Positions 21,216-30,754 of a stretch of DNA of 64,000 bases are shown one piece after another (the stretch's first letter is position 1; each line of letters opens with the position of its first letter). This DNA is from Marinobacter daqiaonensis (GTDB lineage Bacteria > Pseudomonadota > Gammaproteobacteria > Pseudomonadales > Oleiphilaceae): contig NZ_FOYW01000001.1 in assembly GCF_900115285.1 (NCBI RefSeq), positions 1,771,272 through 1,835,271 on the forward strand, written 5' to 3'. The position numbers and the translations under genes were made by a program. The notes under the pieces are model-generated. The model had not been told where the DNA came from. It worked only from the letters and a program-made list of their open reading frames with translations, and did no database searches.

Positions 21216-22220
21216 ATGCTGCTTGCACTGCTGGCAATTGCCGCGGGTCTCATTCTTCTGGTCTGGAGCGCCGACCGCTTCGTCGAGGGCGCTGCGGCGA
21301 CCGCTTCGCATCTTGGCATGTCGCCACTGCTGATCGGCATGGTGGTCATCGGCTTTGGCACATCGGCTCCGGAGTTGGCGGTCTCGGCCATCGCCGCCTC
21401 TGATGGCAATCCGGGTCTCGCTCTGGGGAACGCCTACGGCTCCAACATCACCAACATCGCCCTGATTGTCGGGCTGGTGGCCCTGGTCAGTCCCATCAGC
21501 GTGCACTCCCAGATTCTCCGCAAGGAGCTGCCCGTGCTGCTGGGTATCTCCCTGCTGGCCGGCTGGCAACTCATTGATGGCTCCCTGTCCCGTCTGGACG
21601 GCTGGGTACTGCTGGCGGTCTTCGCCGTGGTAATGACCTGGTCAATCGTGCAGGGCATGCGTGGTACCGGCGACCCACTGGGTGGCGAAATCGAGTCTGA
21701 ACTGGCCGCTCACCCGATGCCCCTGAAGCGGGCCATCATGTGGCTGGTGGTGGGTCTGGTGCTGTTGCTGATCAGTTCCCGCATGCTGGTCTGGGGCGCG
21801 GTCTACGTTGCCCAGGGCCTGGGCGTCAGCGACCTGATCATCGGTCTTACCATCGTGGCCATCGGCACGTCCCTGCCGGAACTGGCGGCTGGCCTGGCCG
21901 CGGTTCGCAAGAACGAGCACGACCTCATCCTGGGCAACATCCTGGGCTCGGGAATATTCAATACCCTGGCGGTGGTGGGCATTGCCGCCACAATCGAACC
22001 CATGGCCGTGGAATCAAGCGTGCTCTACCGCGACTGGATGGTAATGATGGCGCTGACCGTGGCCCTGTTCGTGATGGGATTCGGGCTGTTTGGGGGCAAG
22101 CGCATGGTCAACCGTCCGGAGGGGGCGATCCTGCTCGTTGCCTATGTGGCCTACACGGGTTATCTCGCCAGCACGGTGATTTCCGCAGCACGGGAAACCG
22201 GCCTTCCGCCGGTACTCTGA
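21216..22220 (+). CDS. Calcium/sodium antiporter of the CaCA family (YrbG type)
   Basis: This 334-residue inner-membrane protein exchanges Ca2+ (or another cation) for Na+ or H+. It consists of two inverted repeats. The alpha-1 motif is in GNAYGSNITNIALIVGLVAL and the alpha-2 motif in GNILGSGIFNTLAVVG, each with the acidic partner helix (FGTSAPELAVS and IGTSLPELAAG). About ten membrane helices are visible. Length fits the bacterial YrbG group. It is transcribed alone, convergent with msrB. Confidence 0.93.
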   Translation: MLLALLAIAAGLILLVWSADRFVEGAAATASHLGMSPLLIGMVVIGFGTSAPELAVSAIAASDGNPGLALGNAYGSNITNIALIVGLVALVSPISVHSQILRKELPVLLGISLLAGWQLIDGSLSRLDGWVLLAVFAVVMTWSIVQGMRGTGDPLGGEIESELAAHPMPLKRAIMWLVVGLVLLLISSRMLVWGAVYVAQGLGVSDLIIGLTIVAIGTSLPELAAGLAAVRKNEHDLILGNILGSGIFNTLAVVGIAATIEPMAVESSVLYRDWMVMMALTVALFVMGFGLFGGKRMVNRPEGAILLVAYVAYTGYLASTVISAARETGLPPVL

Positions 22221-22235
22221 GAACATCATGGCGCA

Positions 22236-22251
22236 GGGCCCGGCCGGGCCC
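22236..22251. terminator. GC-rich palindrome between convergent genes
   Basis: GGGCCCGGCCGGGCCC is a perfect palindrome flanked by GGCGCA and CGCC, lying between the antiporter stop and the msrB stop. A T run is lacking, so a terminator role is plausible but unproven. Confidence 0.45.
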
Positions 22252-22263
22252 CGCCTGCTGAGC

Positions 22264-22686
22264 TTATCGGGGCCTGAAGGTCAGGGCTACTGAGTTCAGG
22301 CAGTAACGCTGACCGGTAGGCGGCGGGCCGTCCGGAAACACGTGACCGAGGTGGCTGTCGCAGCGGGGGCAGCGGACCTCGGTGCGAGTCATCCCCAGAC
22401 TGTTATCCTCAATGTAACGAATATGATCCGGATCGAAGGGCTCGAAGAAGCTCGGCCAGCCCGTACCGGAGTCAAACTTCGACGATGAACTGAACAGGGG
22501 CAGCTCACAGAGGCGGCAGTGGTAGACGCCGTCCTGCTTGTTATCCAGCAGCGTACCGCAGAACGGACGCTCGGTGCCGTGATCCAGCAGGACCGTTCTT
22601 TCTTCGGCCGTCAGTTCAGCCGCTTTGGCATTGATGGCCTCTCTGGACCAGGGAGTCAGGTCGTAGCCTGCTGCCGATTTGCTCAT
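22264..22686 (-). CDS. msrB: Peptide-methionine (R)-S-oxide reductase MsrB
   Basis: MsrB repairs the R-epimer of methionine sulfoxide in oxidised proteins. The 140-residue protein has two zinc CxxC pairs (CRLC and CPRC), the substrate block [14 protein letters not shown] and the catalytic cysteine in RYCLNSVAL. It lies 70 bp downstream of msrA in the same direction, giving one unit that repairs both epimers. No signal peptide is seen, so it acts in the cytosol. Confidence 0.97.
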   Translation of the reverse strand: MSKSAAGYDLTPWSREAINAKAAELTAEERTVLLDHGTERPFCGTLLDNKQDGVYHCRLCELPLFSSSSKFDSGTGWPSFFEPFDPDHIRYIEDNSLGMTRTEVRCPRCDSHLGHVFPDGPPPTGQRYCLNSVALTFRPR

Positions 22687-22756
22687 GGGAATGACTCCAT
22701 CGGGAAACGGGGAATGAATTGTCGGTACGCCCCTGCGTTCCTCGCGAATCCGGAGC

Positions 22757-23383
22757 TCAGGCCTGCTTGAGGCGGTCCGGAAAGACTTCCCTGACTTTCT
22801 TCAGCTTGGGGGCGGCCACCGCCATGATATAGGGCTGCCGGGGATGCTTGCCGGCAAAGTTCTGGTGATACTCTTCCGCAGGATAGAACTCCTCCAGCGG
22901 CTCCAGCGAAGTGACGATGGGCTCCGGGAAGACATCTGCCTCCTCGAGCTGACGGATGTAGGACTCCGCCACCTGGCGCTCCTCCGGGGTACTGTAGAAA
23001 ATGGCCGAGCGGTACTGGGGACCGCGGTCGTTACCCTGCCGGTTGAGCTGGGTCGGATCGTGCGCAACCGAGAAAAAGATCCGCAGCAATTCCCCGTAGC
23101 TGATCGTCGCCGGGTCGTACTGGACCTCCACCGCCTCGGCGTGGCCGGTCTGGCCGCTGCACACAGCATCATAGTTGGCGGTCTCGCGATCACCACCGGC
23201 ATAACCGGAAACAACCTGGTGTACACCCTCAAGGGTCAGGAAAACCGCTTCCACACACCAGAAACAGCCACCCGCCAGAACCGCCTTCTGTGGTCCGGCC
23301 CCCTCGGGCGTCAGATCTTTCTCCGGAACCGGGAAACGATCCCGCGGCACGGTCAATCCGGAAACACTGCAGGACATGCTCAT
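22757..23383 (-). CDS. msrA: Peptide-methionine (S)-S-oxide reductase MsrA
   Basis: MsrA reduces the S-epimer of methionine sulfoxide. The 208-residue protein has the catalytic [17 protein letters not shown] motif and the family block [42 protein letters not shown]. The C-terminal part lacks the extra resolving cysteine seen in some longer MsrA proteins. It is upstream of msrB and likely co-transcribed. Confidence 0.97.
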   Translation of the reverse strand: MSMSCSVSGLTVPRDRFPVPEKDLTPEGAGPQKAVLAGGCFWCVEAVFLTLEGVHQVVSGYAGGDRETANYDAVCSGQTGHAEAVEVQYDPATISYGELLRIFFSVAHDPTQLNRQGNDRGPQYRSAIFYSTPEERQVAESYIRQLEEADVFPEPIVTSLEPLEEFYPAEEYHQNFAGKHPRQPYIMAVAAPKLKKVREVFPDRLKQA

Positions 23384-23569
23384 CGCCGGTTTACTCCCTC
23401 ATCAGACCGATTCTGACAACTTCTCCGGACTCCGGTTCCAGACCCGAGCCCGATTGATTGCCACTGTATGATCATTCTGTAACCTTTAGTTCAGCTTCAC
23501 AACCTGTTTAGGCGAACCTGTGAGCCGGTAGTGGCATCCGGTGAGGGTCAGGCCACAGGTGTGCTCAAG

Positions 23570-24733
23570 TCAAAACAGCAGCGCCCCGGCGCCAGCGCTC
23601 AGGGGCGCCAGAACCCACACAGGCACCCTCAGGACAGCCAGCGCGCCCCACAGCAGGATAACCAGTGCAAACCCACCAGAACCTTTTACGGCGGAGGTCC
23701 AGACCGGATCATAGAGCGTGGCCAGTAACAGGCCGACAACACCCGCGTTGACGCCCGCCAGCGCCGAGCGGGCCCTGTCGTGGTTTCGTACCCAGTGCCA
23801 CAGCGGCAGGCCGGCAAAAACCAGCAGGCTGCCGGGCAGGAACACAGCCACCAGCGCAATGACCGCACCGGCCATACCGTTTCCGCTGGCCCCCAGAAAA
23901 GCGGAGAACGTGAACAGTGGGCCCGGGACGGCCTGGGCTGCCCCATAACCGGCAAGGAAAGTATCGGCGGACAGGTAACCCGAAGCCACGAAGCCTTCCT
24001 GGAGCCAGGGCAGCACCACATGCCCGCCACCGAAAACCAGCGCACCGGAGCGATACATTTCGGCCGCCAGCCAGGGCAGAGTGCCAGTGGCCAGTGGCCA
24101 GAAAGACAGCAGCAGAAGCGCAGCGAAAAGCACCGCAAAGACCATCGGCCGGCGCCCCTGAACAGGCAGCGTCAGCTCCCCGGAAGCCTGGTCCCGCGGA
24201 ATCCCCAGAACCAGTCCGGCCATCCCCGCCACCGCCAGCGCAAGGATCTGCATCACCGCCGACCCCGACACCACCAGGAAGGCCGCCACCAGAATCGCCA
24301 GTCCGCGGCGCCTGGCATCCGGGCAGAGGGTACGACCCATCTGCCACACAGCCTGGGCCACCACAGCCACCACGAACAACTTGAGGCCGGTCACCCAGCC
24401 CCCCTCGGCGACCCCGGGCCACAGGCCCAGACCCAGGGCAAAAAGCATCAGCAGGATCGCCGATGGCAGGGTGAAACCCAGCCAGGCCGCCAGGGCGCCC
24501 CGGTAGTGTCCCCGCAGGAACCCGATAGCCAGCCCGACCTGACTGGAGGCCGGCCCCGGCAGTAACTGGCACAGAGCCACCACCTCGCCATAGGCGGCGT
24601 CGGTGAGCCATCGGCGCCGATAGACGAATTCGTCGTGAAAATAGCCCAGATGGGCCGCCGGCCCACCGAAGGACGTCAGGCCAAGTCGCAGGAACACCAG
24701 AAATATCTCCCGGAACGAGGGTCGGGGCGTCAC
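23570..24733 (-). CDS. chrA: Chromate transporter ChrA (long-chain CHR family)
   Basis: This two-domain inner-membrane protein belongs to the CHR family, which exports chromate and gives resistance to it. The 387-residue protein has two homologous halves: the first starts FLRLGLTSFGGPAAHLGYFH with LCQLLPGPASSQVG, the second RSGALVFGGGHVVLPWLQEG with AQAVPGPLFTFSAFLG. I chose GTG 24733 because AAGGAG lies 6 bp upstream and the CHR domain starts soon after; a start at 24778 would have a poorer site. No chrB regulator is adjacent. Chromate as the substrate follows from the family only. Confidence 0.88.
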   Translation of the reverse strand: MTPRPSFREIFLVFLRLGLTSFGGPAAHLGYFHDEFVYRRRWLTDAAYGEVVALCQLLPGPASSQVGLAIGFLRGHYRGALAAWLGFTLPSAILLMLFALGLGLWPGVAEGGWVTGLKLFVVAVVAQAVWQMGRTLCPDARRRGLAILVAAFLVVSGSAVMQILALAVAGMAGLVLGIPRDQASGELTLPVQGRRPMVFAVLFAALLLLSFWPLATGTLPWLAAEMYRSGALVFGGGHVVLPWLQEGFVASGYLSADTFLAGYGAAQAVPGPLFTFSAFLGASGNGMAGAVIALVAVFLPGSLLVFAGLPLWHWVRNHDRARSALAGVNAGVVGLLLATLYDPVWTSAVKGSGGFALVILLWGALAVLRVPVWVLAPLSAGAGALLF

Positions 24734-24860
24734 CAGAATCTCCTTCAGGCAATGAACCGCCGGTGGTCGACATATCACAGCGGCATTTTACGGGGCCCGC
24801 TGAAGGGACCATACTCGTGCTGCAGAGTCACAAACACTATCAGAGCCAGGCAATAATCGC

Positions 24861-25832
24861 ATGACGGCAAGAGAGCCCGACCCCGACAACGAAGATCTGC
24901 TCCGGTACCGCCTCAGCCTCCGGCTCGGGCCGGTCCACGCCCGGCAGCGCCTGAGCATTGAACAGGAGGCGGAAGCGCGCCTCACCGGCCGCGATCACCG
25001 GTCCTTTCACCTGGAAAACTTCTATTCCGCCCACGGTTTTATCCGTAACTGTCTGCGCCTAGCGGGCCTGCTGCGGCGCGGCCAGGACAACAGTCGCCGC
25101 CTGCGCACTGTCGAGCACCGGTTCCCCATAACCTCACTGCCAGAGGCTTTTGAAGGTTACCGGATCCTTCACCTGACGGACCTCCATGTGGACATGGACC
25201 CGGCCAATCTGGAGGCCGTGATACGTCAGATCGAACCGCTGGAATACGACCTCTGCGTTCTCACCGGCGATTACCGCAAAATGACCTGGGGGCCGGTGGA
25301 TGCCGCTCTGGAGGGAATGGCCCGTCTCAGGGAGGCCATCCGGGGCGAACCTTTGGCGGTACTGGGCAATCACGACAGCATCAGAATGGTACCGGGGCTT
25401 GAGGACATGGGCTATCGCCTGCTCCTTAACGAGCACATGGTCATCGAGCGGGGAGACCAGTCGCTGTTCATCGCCGGGGTCGACGATGCCCACTTCTACA
25501 AGGTTCACAACCTGCAACGGGCCGGAGACGACATCCCCGATGGCGCTGTCAGCCTGTTGCTGAGTCATACCCCGGAAATCTGGCGGGAGGCTGCCCACGC
25601 CGGCTACGACCTGTTCCTCTGCGGCCACACCCACGGTGGCCAGATCTGCCTGCCGGGCGGCTTTCCGGTCACCCTCGATGCCGATTGCCCCCGCGCCCTG
25701 GGCCGGGGCTACTGGCAGCACAATGGCATGCAGGGCTATACCTCACCGGGGTCTGGCACGTCGGTGGTCAACGTGCGATTGAACTGCCCCCCTGAGGTCA
25801 CCCTGCATACTCTTACCCGGGGGCCGGGTTAG
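24861..25832 (+). CDS. Metallophosphoesterase (calcineurin-like)
   Basis: The 323-residue protein is a binuclear metal phosphoesterase of the YkuE/YaeI-like type. After a ~98-residue N-terminal extension it shows the full motif set: LTDLHVD (Asp107, His109), TGDYRK (136-140), GNHD (169-172), LLSHTPE and CGHTHGGQICLPG. YkuE-type enzymes have been linked to lipid or cell-wall phosphoesters; the substrate here is unknown. There is no clear signal peptide. It diverges from chrA and is not in an operon. Confidence 0.88.
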   Translation: MTAREPDPDNEDLLRYRLSLRLGPVHARQRLSIEQEAEARLTGRDHRSFHLENFYSAHGFIRNCLRLAGLLRRGQDNSRRLRTVEHRFPITSLPEAFEGYRILHLTDLHVDMDPANLEAVIRQIEPLEYDLCVLTGDYRKMTWGPVDAALEGMARLREAIRGEPLAVLGNHDSIRMVPGLEDMGYRLLLNEHMVIERGDQSLFIAGVDDAHFYKVHNLQRAGDDIPDGAVSLLLSHTPEIWREAAHAGYDLFLCGHTHGGQICLPGGFPVTLDADCPRALGRGYWQHNGMQGYTSPGSGTSVVNVRLNCPPEVTLHTLTRGPG

Positions 25833-25891
25833 GCAGGGATCCCAGGAAATTTTTTTGGCATGCCCTACGGAGTCGCCGGTAAAGCCCCAAG

Positions 25892-27676
25892 TCATGCTCC
25901 GGCCCGCAATCGAGCCCCCGTTGTCACCAGGCTGGAAATCAGCGCTCGTAAACGGTTGGGCTTTATCGGCTTGTTCAGAACCGGCAGGCCCTCGTTCTTC
26001 AGCATCCGACTCACCGCATCACTGCGGTCCGCGGTGAGGATAGCCGCTGGAATATCTGCTCTGAGCGACCGACGCAACGCGTGAATGGCCTCGCGGCCAG
26101 TGAAATTGTCATCAAGGTGATAGTCGGCCAATATGGCCTGCGGAGGGCCCTCTGCCTGGCATGAGAATAGGGCTTCGGCCTGACTGCCGGCTGTCTGGAC
26201 AATACAGCCCCAACGAGACAGCAGCGCTGTCATGCTCTCCCGGATGTCAGGTTCGTTATCGATCACCATCACGCGACAGCCTTCCAGCGACCCATGTGTC
26301 CCATTCTGTACAGAATCGATTGGGAGCTGTTGTCTTATCGGTTCGATCGCCGCCAACGGCAGATCAAGCGCAAACCGGGACCCGCGGCCGGGACGGGACT
26401 TCACTTCCACTCGGCATCCCAGCATACCGGCCATGCGCTCGACGATGGCCAGCCCCAGGCCGACGCCCGTGCGCCCCCCGGACTCCGGCGACATCAGCTG
26501 GTGAAATTCGGCGAAAATCTCCTCGAGCTTGTCTTCTGCAATGCCGATGCCGGTGTCCCAGACTTCCAGGCGCAGGTAGTCCGTGCGCCTCCTCATGGCC
26601 AGTAGCACACTGCCGGAGTGGGTGTAGCGAAAGGCATTACTGAGCAGGTTGCGCATGATCCGGGTGAGCATGCGCGGGTCAGTGAGCAAAGTGGCGGGAA
26701 CCAGGTGGCTTCGAAATTCCAGTGAGGCGCTGCGGGCCACCGGCTCGAATTCCTCCAACAGGCCGGCCATCAGGTTCTCCACATCGACACGGGCCAGATC
26801 AGGCTGCATCGCCTGCTGGTCCAGTTTGGAGATATCCAGGAGGTCCGCCAGCAGATCCTCGGCACCTTCCAGGGCCCGGTGGACCCGTTCAATCAGGCGG
26901 TTCTCGTAGTTGGGAAGCTTACTGGCCTGCAGCGTGGAGACCAGCAACCGGGCGGCATTAAGAGGTTGCAGTAAATCATGGCTGGCTGCGGCCAGGTACT
27001 TGTCCTTGCTCCGGTTAGCTTCCTCGGCGGCCTTGATCGCCACTACCAGCTCCCGCTCAACCTTCTCGCGCTCTTCAATCTGATAGCGCAGGCCGACATT
27101 GGCGTTCTGCAGGGCTTCGGTACGCTCCTCTACCCGCCTCTCCAGGTCGGTGTTGAGCTGCTCCAGCCTTACCCGGGCCATGTGCCGCTCGGTAATGTCA
27201 GCAACGAAGGCCTCCACCACCTCCGCCCCCAGGTCGGGGCGCCTCAGCAGAGTGATCGCAACATGAACAGGCCGGCCGTCTGCTCTTCGCAAGCGGGTTT
27301 CGCGAACGTTGATGTGCCCCTTGTCCAGCAGCTCATCGCGCAATTCCTCAAATTCATTGGCGTCCCAGAAAAACTGCTCTCGCAGTCGGACCACGCAGCC
27401 AATCAGCGCCTGCGGGCTGGGATAGCCGCAAATTCGTGCCAGGGCGGGATTCACGGCGAGGAAACCGCCGTTCAGATTACCTTGAAAGATACCGTGGAGC
27501 GCATTCTCAAATAACCACTTATAGCGGTTTCGCTCCCGCTCCAACTCCTCCAGTCGTTCCTGCAGAGCCGGATAATAATTCTTGCGGACCGAATGACTCC
27601 CAAGACCCAGCAGATCGCCTACGTCGTAACGATCTGAACTTTCGTCGCTCGTTGGTGCTTCAGAGCGCTTCTTCAT
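25892..27676 (-). CDS. PAS-containing hybrid sensor histidine kinase (ErcS-like)
   Basis: This 594-residue soluble hybrid kinase has a PAS domain (about 50-165), a coiled coil (about 165-220) and a HisKA domain with phospho-acceptor His233 in ASHDLLQPLNAARL. The ATPase boxes are NLLSNAFRYT, WDTGIGI and GVGLGLAIVERM, and a C-terminal receiver has Asp518 (ILADYHLDD). It overlaps the end of the ErcA-like dehydrogenase gene by 17 bp, so they are co-transcribed. In P. aeruginosa, ErcS and ErcS' kinases with ErcA govern ethanol oxidation, which supports the same role here. The signal sensed is unknown. Its catalytic and receiver parts closely resemble those of the kinase at 49412-51997. Confidence 0.85.
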   Translation of the reverse strand: MKKRSEAPTSDESSDRYDVGDLLGLGSHSVRKNYYPALQERLEELERERNRYKWLFENALHGIFQGNLNGGFLAVNPALARICGYPSPQALIGCVVRLREQFFWDANEFEELRDELLDKGHINVRETRLRRADGRPVHVAITLLRRPDLGAEVVEAFVADITERHMARVRLEQLNTDLERRVEERTEALQNANVGLRYQIEEREKVERELVVAIKAAEEANRSKDKYLAAASHDLLQPLNAARLLVSTLQASKLPNYENRLIERVHRALEGAEDLLADLLDISKLDQQAMQPDLARVDVENLMAGLLEEFEPVARSASLEFRSHLVPATLLTDPRMLTRIMRNLLSNAFRYTHSGSVLLAMRRRTDYLRLEVWDTGIGIAEDKLEEIFAEFHQLMSPESGGRTGVGLGLAIVERMAGMLGCRVEVKSRPGRGSRFALDLPLAAIEPIRQQLPIDSVQNGTHGSLEGCRVMVIDNEPDIRESMTALLSRWGCIVQTAGSQAEALFSCQAEGPPQAILADYHLDDNFTGREAIHALRRSLRADIPAAILTADRSDAVSRMLKNEGLPVLNKPIKPNRLRALISSLVTTGARLRAGA

Positions 27677-28823
27677 ACACTACTTCAACGTCCCGCTGAT
27701 TGGACTTGCGGGGATTGGTCACGATGCAGGGATCCTGCATGGCGTAACTGGACAGGGACGGAATATCCGAACTGCGTACACCCAGGGACGCCAGCTTGGC
27801 TTCCAGCCCCACTGTCTGCTTGAGCAGAATCACCCGCTCCATCAGTGCTTTCTTGATCGCAGGAGCAGCCATGCCGCGGGTGTCGATACCCATGGCTTCC
27901 GCCACCCGCTTGAAGCGCCCCTCTGCAGAACTGAAGTTATAGGCTATGACATGTTCCAGCAGCAGGGCGTTACACAATCCATGGGGCAGGTCCAGAAACC
28001 CACCCAGGCTGTGGGACATGGCGTGCACGGCGCCCAGAATGGCATTGGAAAAAGCCAGGCCTGCCTGCATGGAGGCGAGCATGATCTGCTCCCGCAGATA
28101 GCTGTCGCCAGGGCTTTGCACCAGCGGCTCGAGGTGATGACTGATCAACCGGATGGCCTCCAGGGCATGGCTGTCGGTCAGGGGGCCGCTACCAGTGGAG
28201 ACGTAGGCCTCAATGGCATGTACCAGAGCGTCTACCCCGGTACAGGCCGTGAGGAATTCATCCATGGTTTCGGTCACCTCGGGGTCAATCAGCGATACAT
28301 CCGGTACCACCGCCTTGCTGATGATGGAGAACTTGAACCGGCGCTGAGGATCCGAAATTATCGCGAACTGTGACACATCGGCTGAGGTGCCGGCGGTCGT
28401 GGGGATCAGAATGAGGGGTGGTGAGGGCACCCGGATGGTGTCCACTCCCTCGAACTCCAGAATGTTCCGACCGTGGGCGCTGACAATGCCTATGCCCTTG
28501 GCGCAGTCCATTGGGCTGCCACCGCCGATAGCAACGATAACATCGCATTCAGCCGAGCGGTAAAGCTCAGCCCCGGCCATGACTTCCTCAACTTTGGGGT
28601 TAGCTGAGACGCCGGTAAAAGTAGCGTACTCCAGGCCGGCTTCCCGTAAAAGCTGCTCTATCTCGGCGACCCAGCCGGCGGACTGGACACCATGATCCGA
28701 CACCAGCAGAACCTTCCGGGCACCAAAGTTGCTCGCAAAATTGGCCACCGCCTTGCGTGATCCGGCACCGAAGACAATCTCCGGCGAAACAAACTTGCGC
28801 AGCGAAGAAACGTCGTAGCTCAT
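27660..28823 (-). CDS. ercA: Iron-containing alcohol dehydrogenase, ErcA-like
   Basis: This 387-residue cytosolic protein belongs to the iron-dependent (group III) alcohol dehydrogenases. It has the nucleotide motif GGGSPMD (100-106), LIPTTAGTSADVSQF, and the metal-ligand segments DALVHAIEAYVS and AVHAMSHSLGGFLDLPHGLCNALLL. ErcA of P. aeruginosa is encoded next to a sensor kinase and is needed for ethanol-system regulation rather than bulk oxidation. Here the coupled downstream kinase gives the same layout. The S9 peptidase gene ends 100 bp upstream in the same direction. Confidence 0.87.
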   Translation of the reverse strand: MSYDVSSLRKFVSPEIVFGAGSRKAVANFASNFGARKVLLVSDHGVQSAGWVAEIEQLLREAGLEYATFTGVSANPKVEEVMAGAELYRSAECDVIVAIGGGSPMDCAKGIGIVSAHGRNILEFEGVDTIRVPSPPLILIPTTAGTSADVSQFAIISDPQRRFKFSIISKAVVPDVSLIDPEVTETMDEFLTACTGVDALVHAIEAYVSTGSGPLTDSHALEAIRLISHHLEPLVQSPGDSYLREQIMLASMQAGLAFSNAILGAVHAMSHSLGGFLDLPHGLCNALLLEHVIAYNFSSAEGRFKRVAEAMGIDTRGMAAPAIKKALMERVILLKQTVGLEAKLASLGVRSSDIPSLSSYAMQDPCIVTNPRKSNQRDVEVVYEEAL

Positions 28824-28923
28824 GACCGCTCTCTGGATTCTTGTTTTGGCCTGCCCTGTTCCCGGGAGCGATTCCCGTCACAACAGAGTGTACTTTAACC
28901 AGTTGCGTAATGCAGGTAATTTG

Positions 28924-30690
28924 TCAATGAGCGTTATAGAATTCCAGCAGGGTCTGCAGCAGAAAGGCCTGGCGTTCAGCACGCCGGAACCCGTGACCCT
29001 CTTCTGGAAAGAAGTGATAGCTCACTGACTGTCCGTTAGCCTCCAGAGCCGCCACCATCGCCTCGGTTTGCTCGGGAACCACCACTCTGTCCTGGCCGCC
29101 CTGAAAAAAAATCATGGGCCGACGAATCCGGTGCCCCTGGCTCACGGGCGTACGCTCACGCCAGCGTTCTGGGTGGGATTCGGGATCGCCCAGCAGCCAG
29201 TCCAGGTAGCCGGACTCGAAGCGATGCGTCATGGCCCTCAGCCGGCTCGGATCACTCACGCCGAACAGGCTCGCCCCGGCCCGGAACCGGCTGTTATCGA
29301 GCATTGCCATCAGAACCGTAAAGCCACCCGCGCTGCGACCCTGTATGAATGCCCGATCCGTATCCACCACCCCCTTGCGGGCGAGGAAGTCCACCGCCGA
29401 GTGAATATCTGCCACATCCAGCTCGCCCCACCGCCCGGCAAGGGCGAGGCGATAGTCCCGGCCAAAACCGGAGCTGCCACGATAGTTGACGTCCACTACC
29501 GCAAAGCCCCGCTGCAGCCAGAACTGGGCCTGAGGATCGAAGACCGGATAGGCCGCTGAGGTGGGCCCGCCATGGACACGGAGAATCACAGGCGGCGCCG
29601 CATCAGCGGCGGATATCGGCGGATAATGGAAGAGCTGCACAGCGGAACCGGACTCCACAGGCACAACCATACTGCGCGGTCGAACGCACTCCTGAGCCGG
29701 AATGGGCCGCTCGCCGCCGGCAAGGCGACGGCAGTACCCGGTCTCGGGCCTGATCTGCCATACCGAGTCCATGGCGTCGGTGTGGCGGGCAACGCAGAAA
29801 ATGTCATCCCCCCGGCTCTGCAGGGAACGAAAATCGACACAGTCGGGTAACAGCCTTCGCGGTTGCGAATCCCATTGGCTCCGCCACCAGAGCTCGCCAT
29901 AGCCATGCTGGTAACAGACCCAGGCGCGGCCGCCGCCGGACAGGGATACGCCGTGCTGCTCGGCCAGTTGCCAGGGCGCGTTGCCATGGTCTGCCTGGCG
30001 GTCTTCGAGGCAATTCCAGACCACCCCCGCACCGCCCTCAGAAACCAAAAAAGGCTGCCACCAGCCATCGTGGTCCGAGAGCACCATCAGATTTCCATCA
30101 GCAAAGCGGGGCTGCTGCACCGAGGCCGTGTGAGGGGGCTCCAGCGATCTGACCGACGCCAGCTCTCCCTGCTCGGTTACATCCGCCCTCCATAGCCGCG
30201 TGGCGAACCAGGGCATATCTGGCAGCGACCAGCTGATCCAGGCCAGTGAGCCGCCGTCTACGGAAATGGCCGGCGCTCCGTAGAAGTCCTCGCCTTCAGC
30301 CAGCACGGTGAGGTGACCGGTAACCGGTGCAATGGCCACCAGTTGCTGCCGGCCCTCTCTGCCCTCGCCTCGTTCCTCCCGAACCGCAAGCACTCGACCC
30401 CGCATGGAATCCCAGACAAGGCCTCCGAACTGGCTCAGTGGATCTCTGGTGATCTGTTGGCGTGTTCCCGTCCGGCAGTCAATACGCACCACCTGCTGGG
30501 TATCGTGCTCGACGACATACGCCGTATTTCGATCCAGGCACATGGCCCCCCCACCATAGCCATTGACGGCACTACGAATGCTGAAGGTGGCAGCGGTGAG
30601 CCGGACAGGGTCCCCCTTTCTCAGACACCAGAGCTGGTTGACAGCCTCGCCCGGGTCATATTCGAGCCAGGCGATGGCAGTAGCGGACAC
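28924..30690 (-). CDS. S9 family peptidase (prolyl oligopeptidase type) of the pqq cluster
   Basis: The protein has an N-terminal beta-propeller and a C-terminal alpha/beta-hydrolase domain. The nucleophile elbow is in FIQGRSAGGFTVLMA, preceded by VILRVHGGPTSAAYPVFDPQAQFW and followed by the His in FPEEGHGF. Such peptidases are found after pqqE in many Pseudomonas clusters (named pqqH or pqqM in places), but their role in PQQ maturation is unproven. The only good start is GTG 30690. Family-like sequence (LSAAQAAAALRQRENLR) continues in frame upstream into the pqqE end without ATG, GTG or TTG, so the true start is uncertain. Confidence 0.85.
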   Translation of the reverse strand: MSATAIAWLEYDPGEAVNQLWCLRKGDPVRLTAATFSIRSAVNGYGGGAMCLDRNTAYVVEHDTQQVVRIDCRTGTRQQITRDPLSQFGGLVWDSMRGRVLAVREERGEGREGRQQLVAIAPVTGHLTVLAEGEDFYGAPAISVDGGSLAWISWSLPDMPWFATRLWRADVTEQGELASVRSLEPPHTASVQQPRFADGNLMVLSDHDGWWQPFLVSEGGAGVVWNCLEDRQADHGNAPWQLAEQHGVSLSGGGRAWVCYQHGYGELWWRSQWDSQPRRLLPDCVDFRSLQSRGDDIFCVARHTDAMDSVWQIRPETGYCRRLAGGERPIPAQECVRPRSMVVPVESGSAVQLFHYPPISAADAAPPVILRVHGGPTSAAYPVFDPQAQFWLQRGFAVVDVNYRGSSGFGRDYRLALAGRWGELDVADIHSAVDFLARKGVVDTDRAFIQGRSAGGFTVLMAMLDNSRFRAGASLFGVSDPSRLRAMTHRFESGYLDWLLGDPESHPERWRERTPVSQGHRIRRPMIFFQGGQDRVVVPEQTEAMVAALEANGQSVSYHFFPEEGHGFRRAERQAFLLQTLLEFYNAH

Positions 30691-30754
30691 ACGCAGGTTT
30701 TCCCGCTGTCGCAGGGCTGCCGCAGCCTGCGCCGCGCTCAGCCGGACCGGCCTT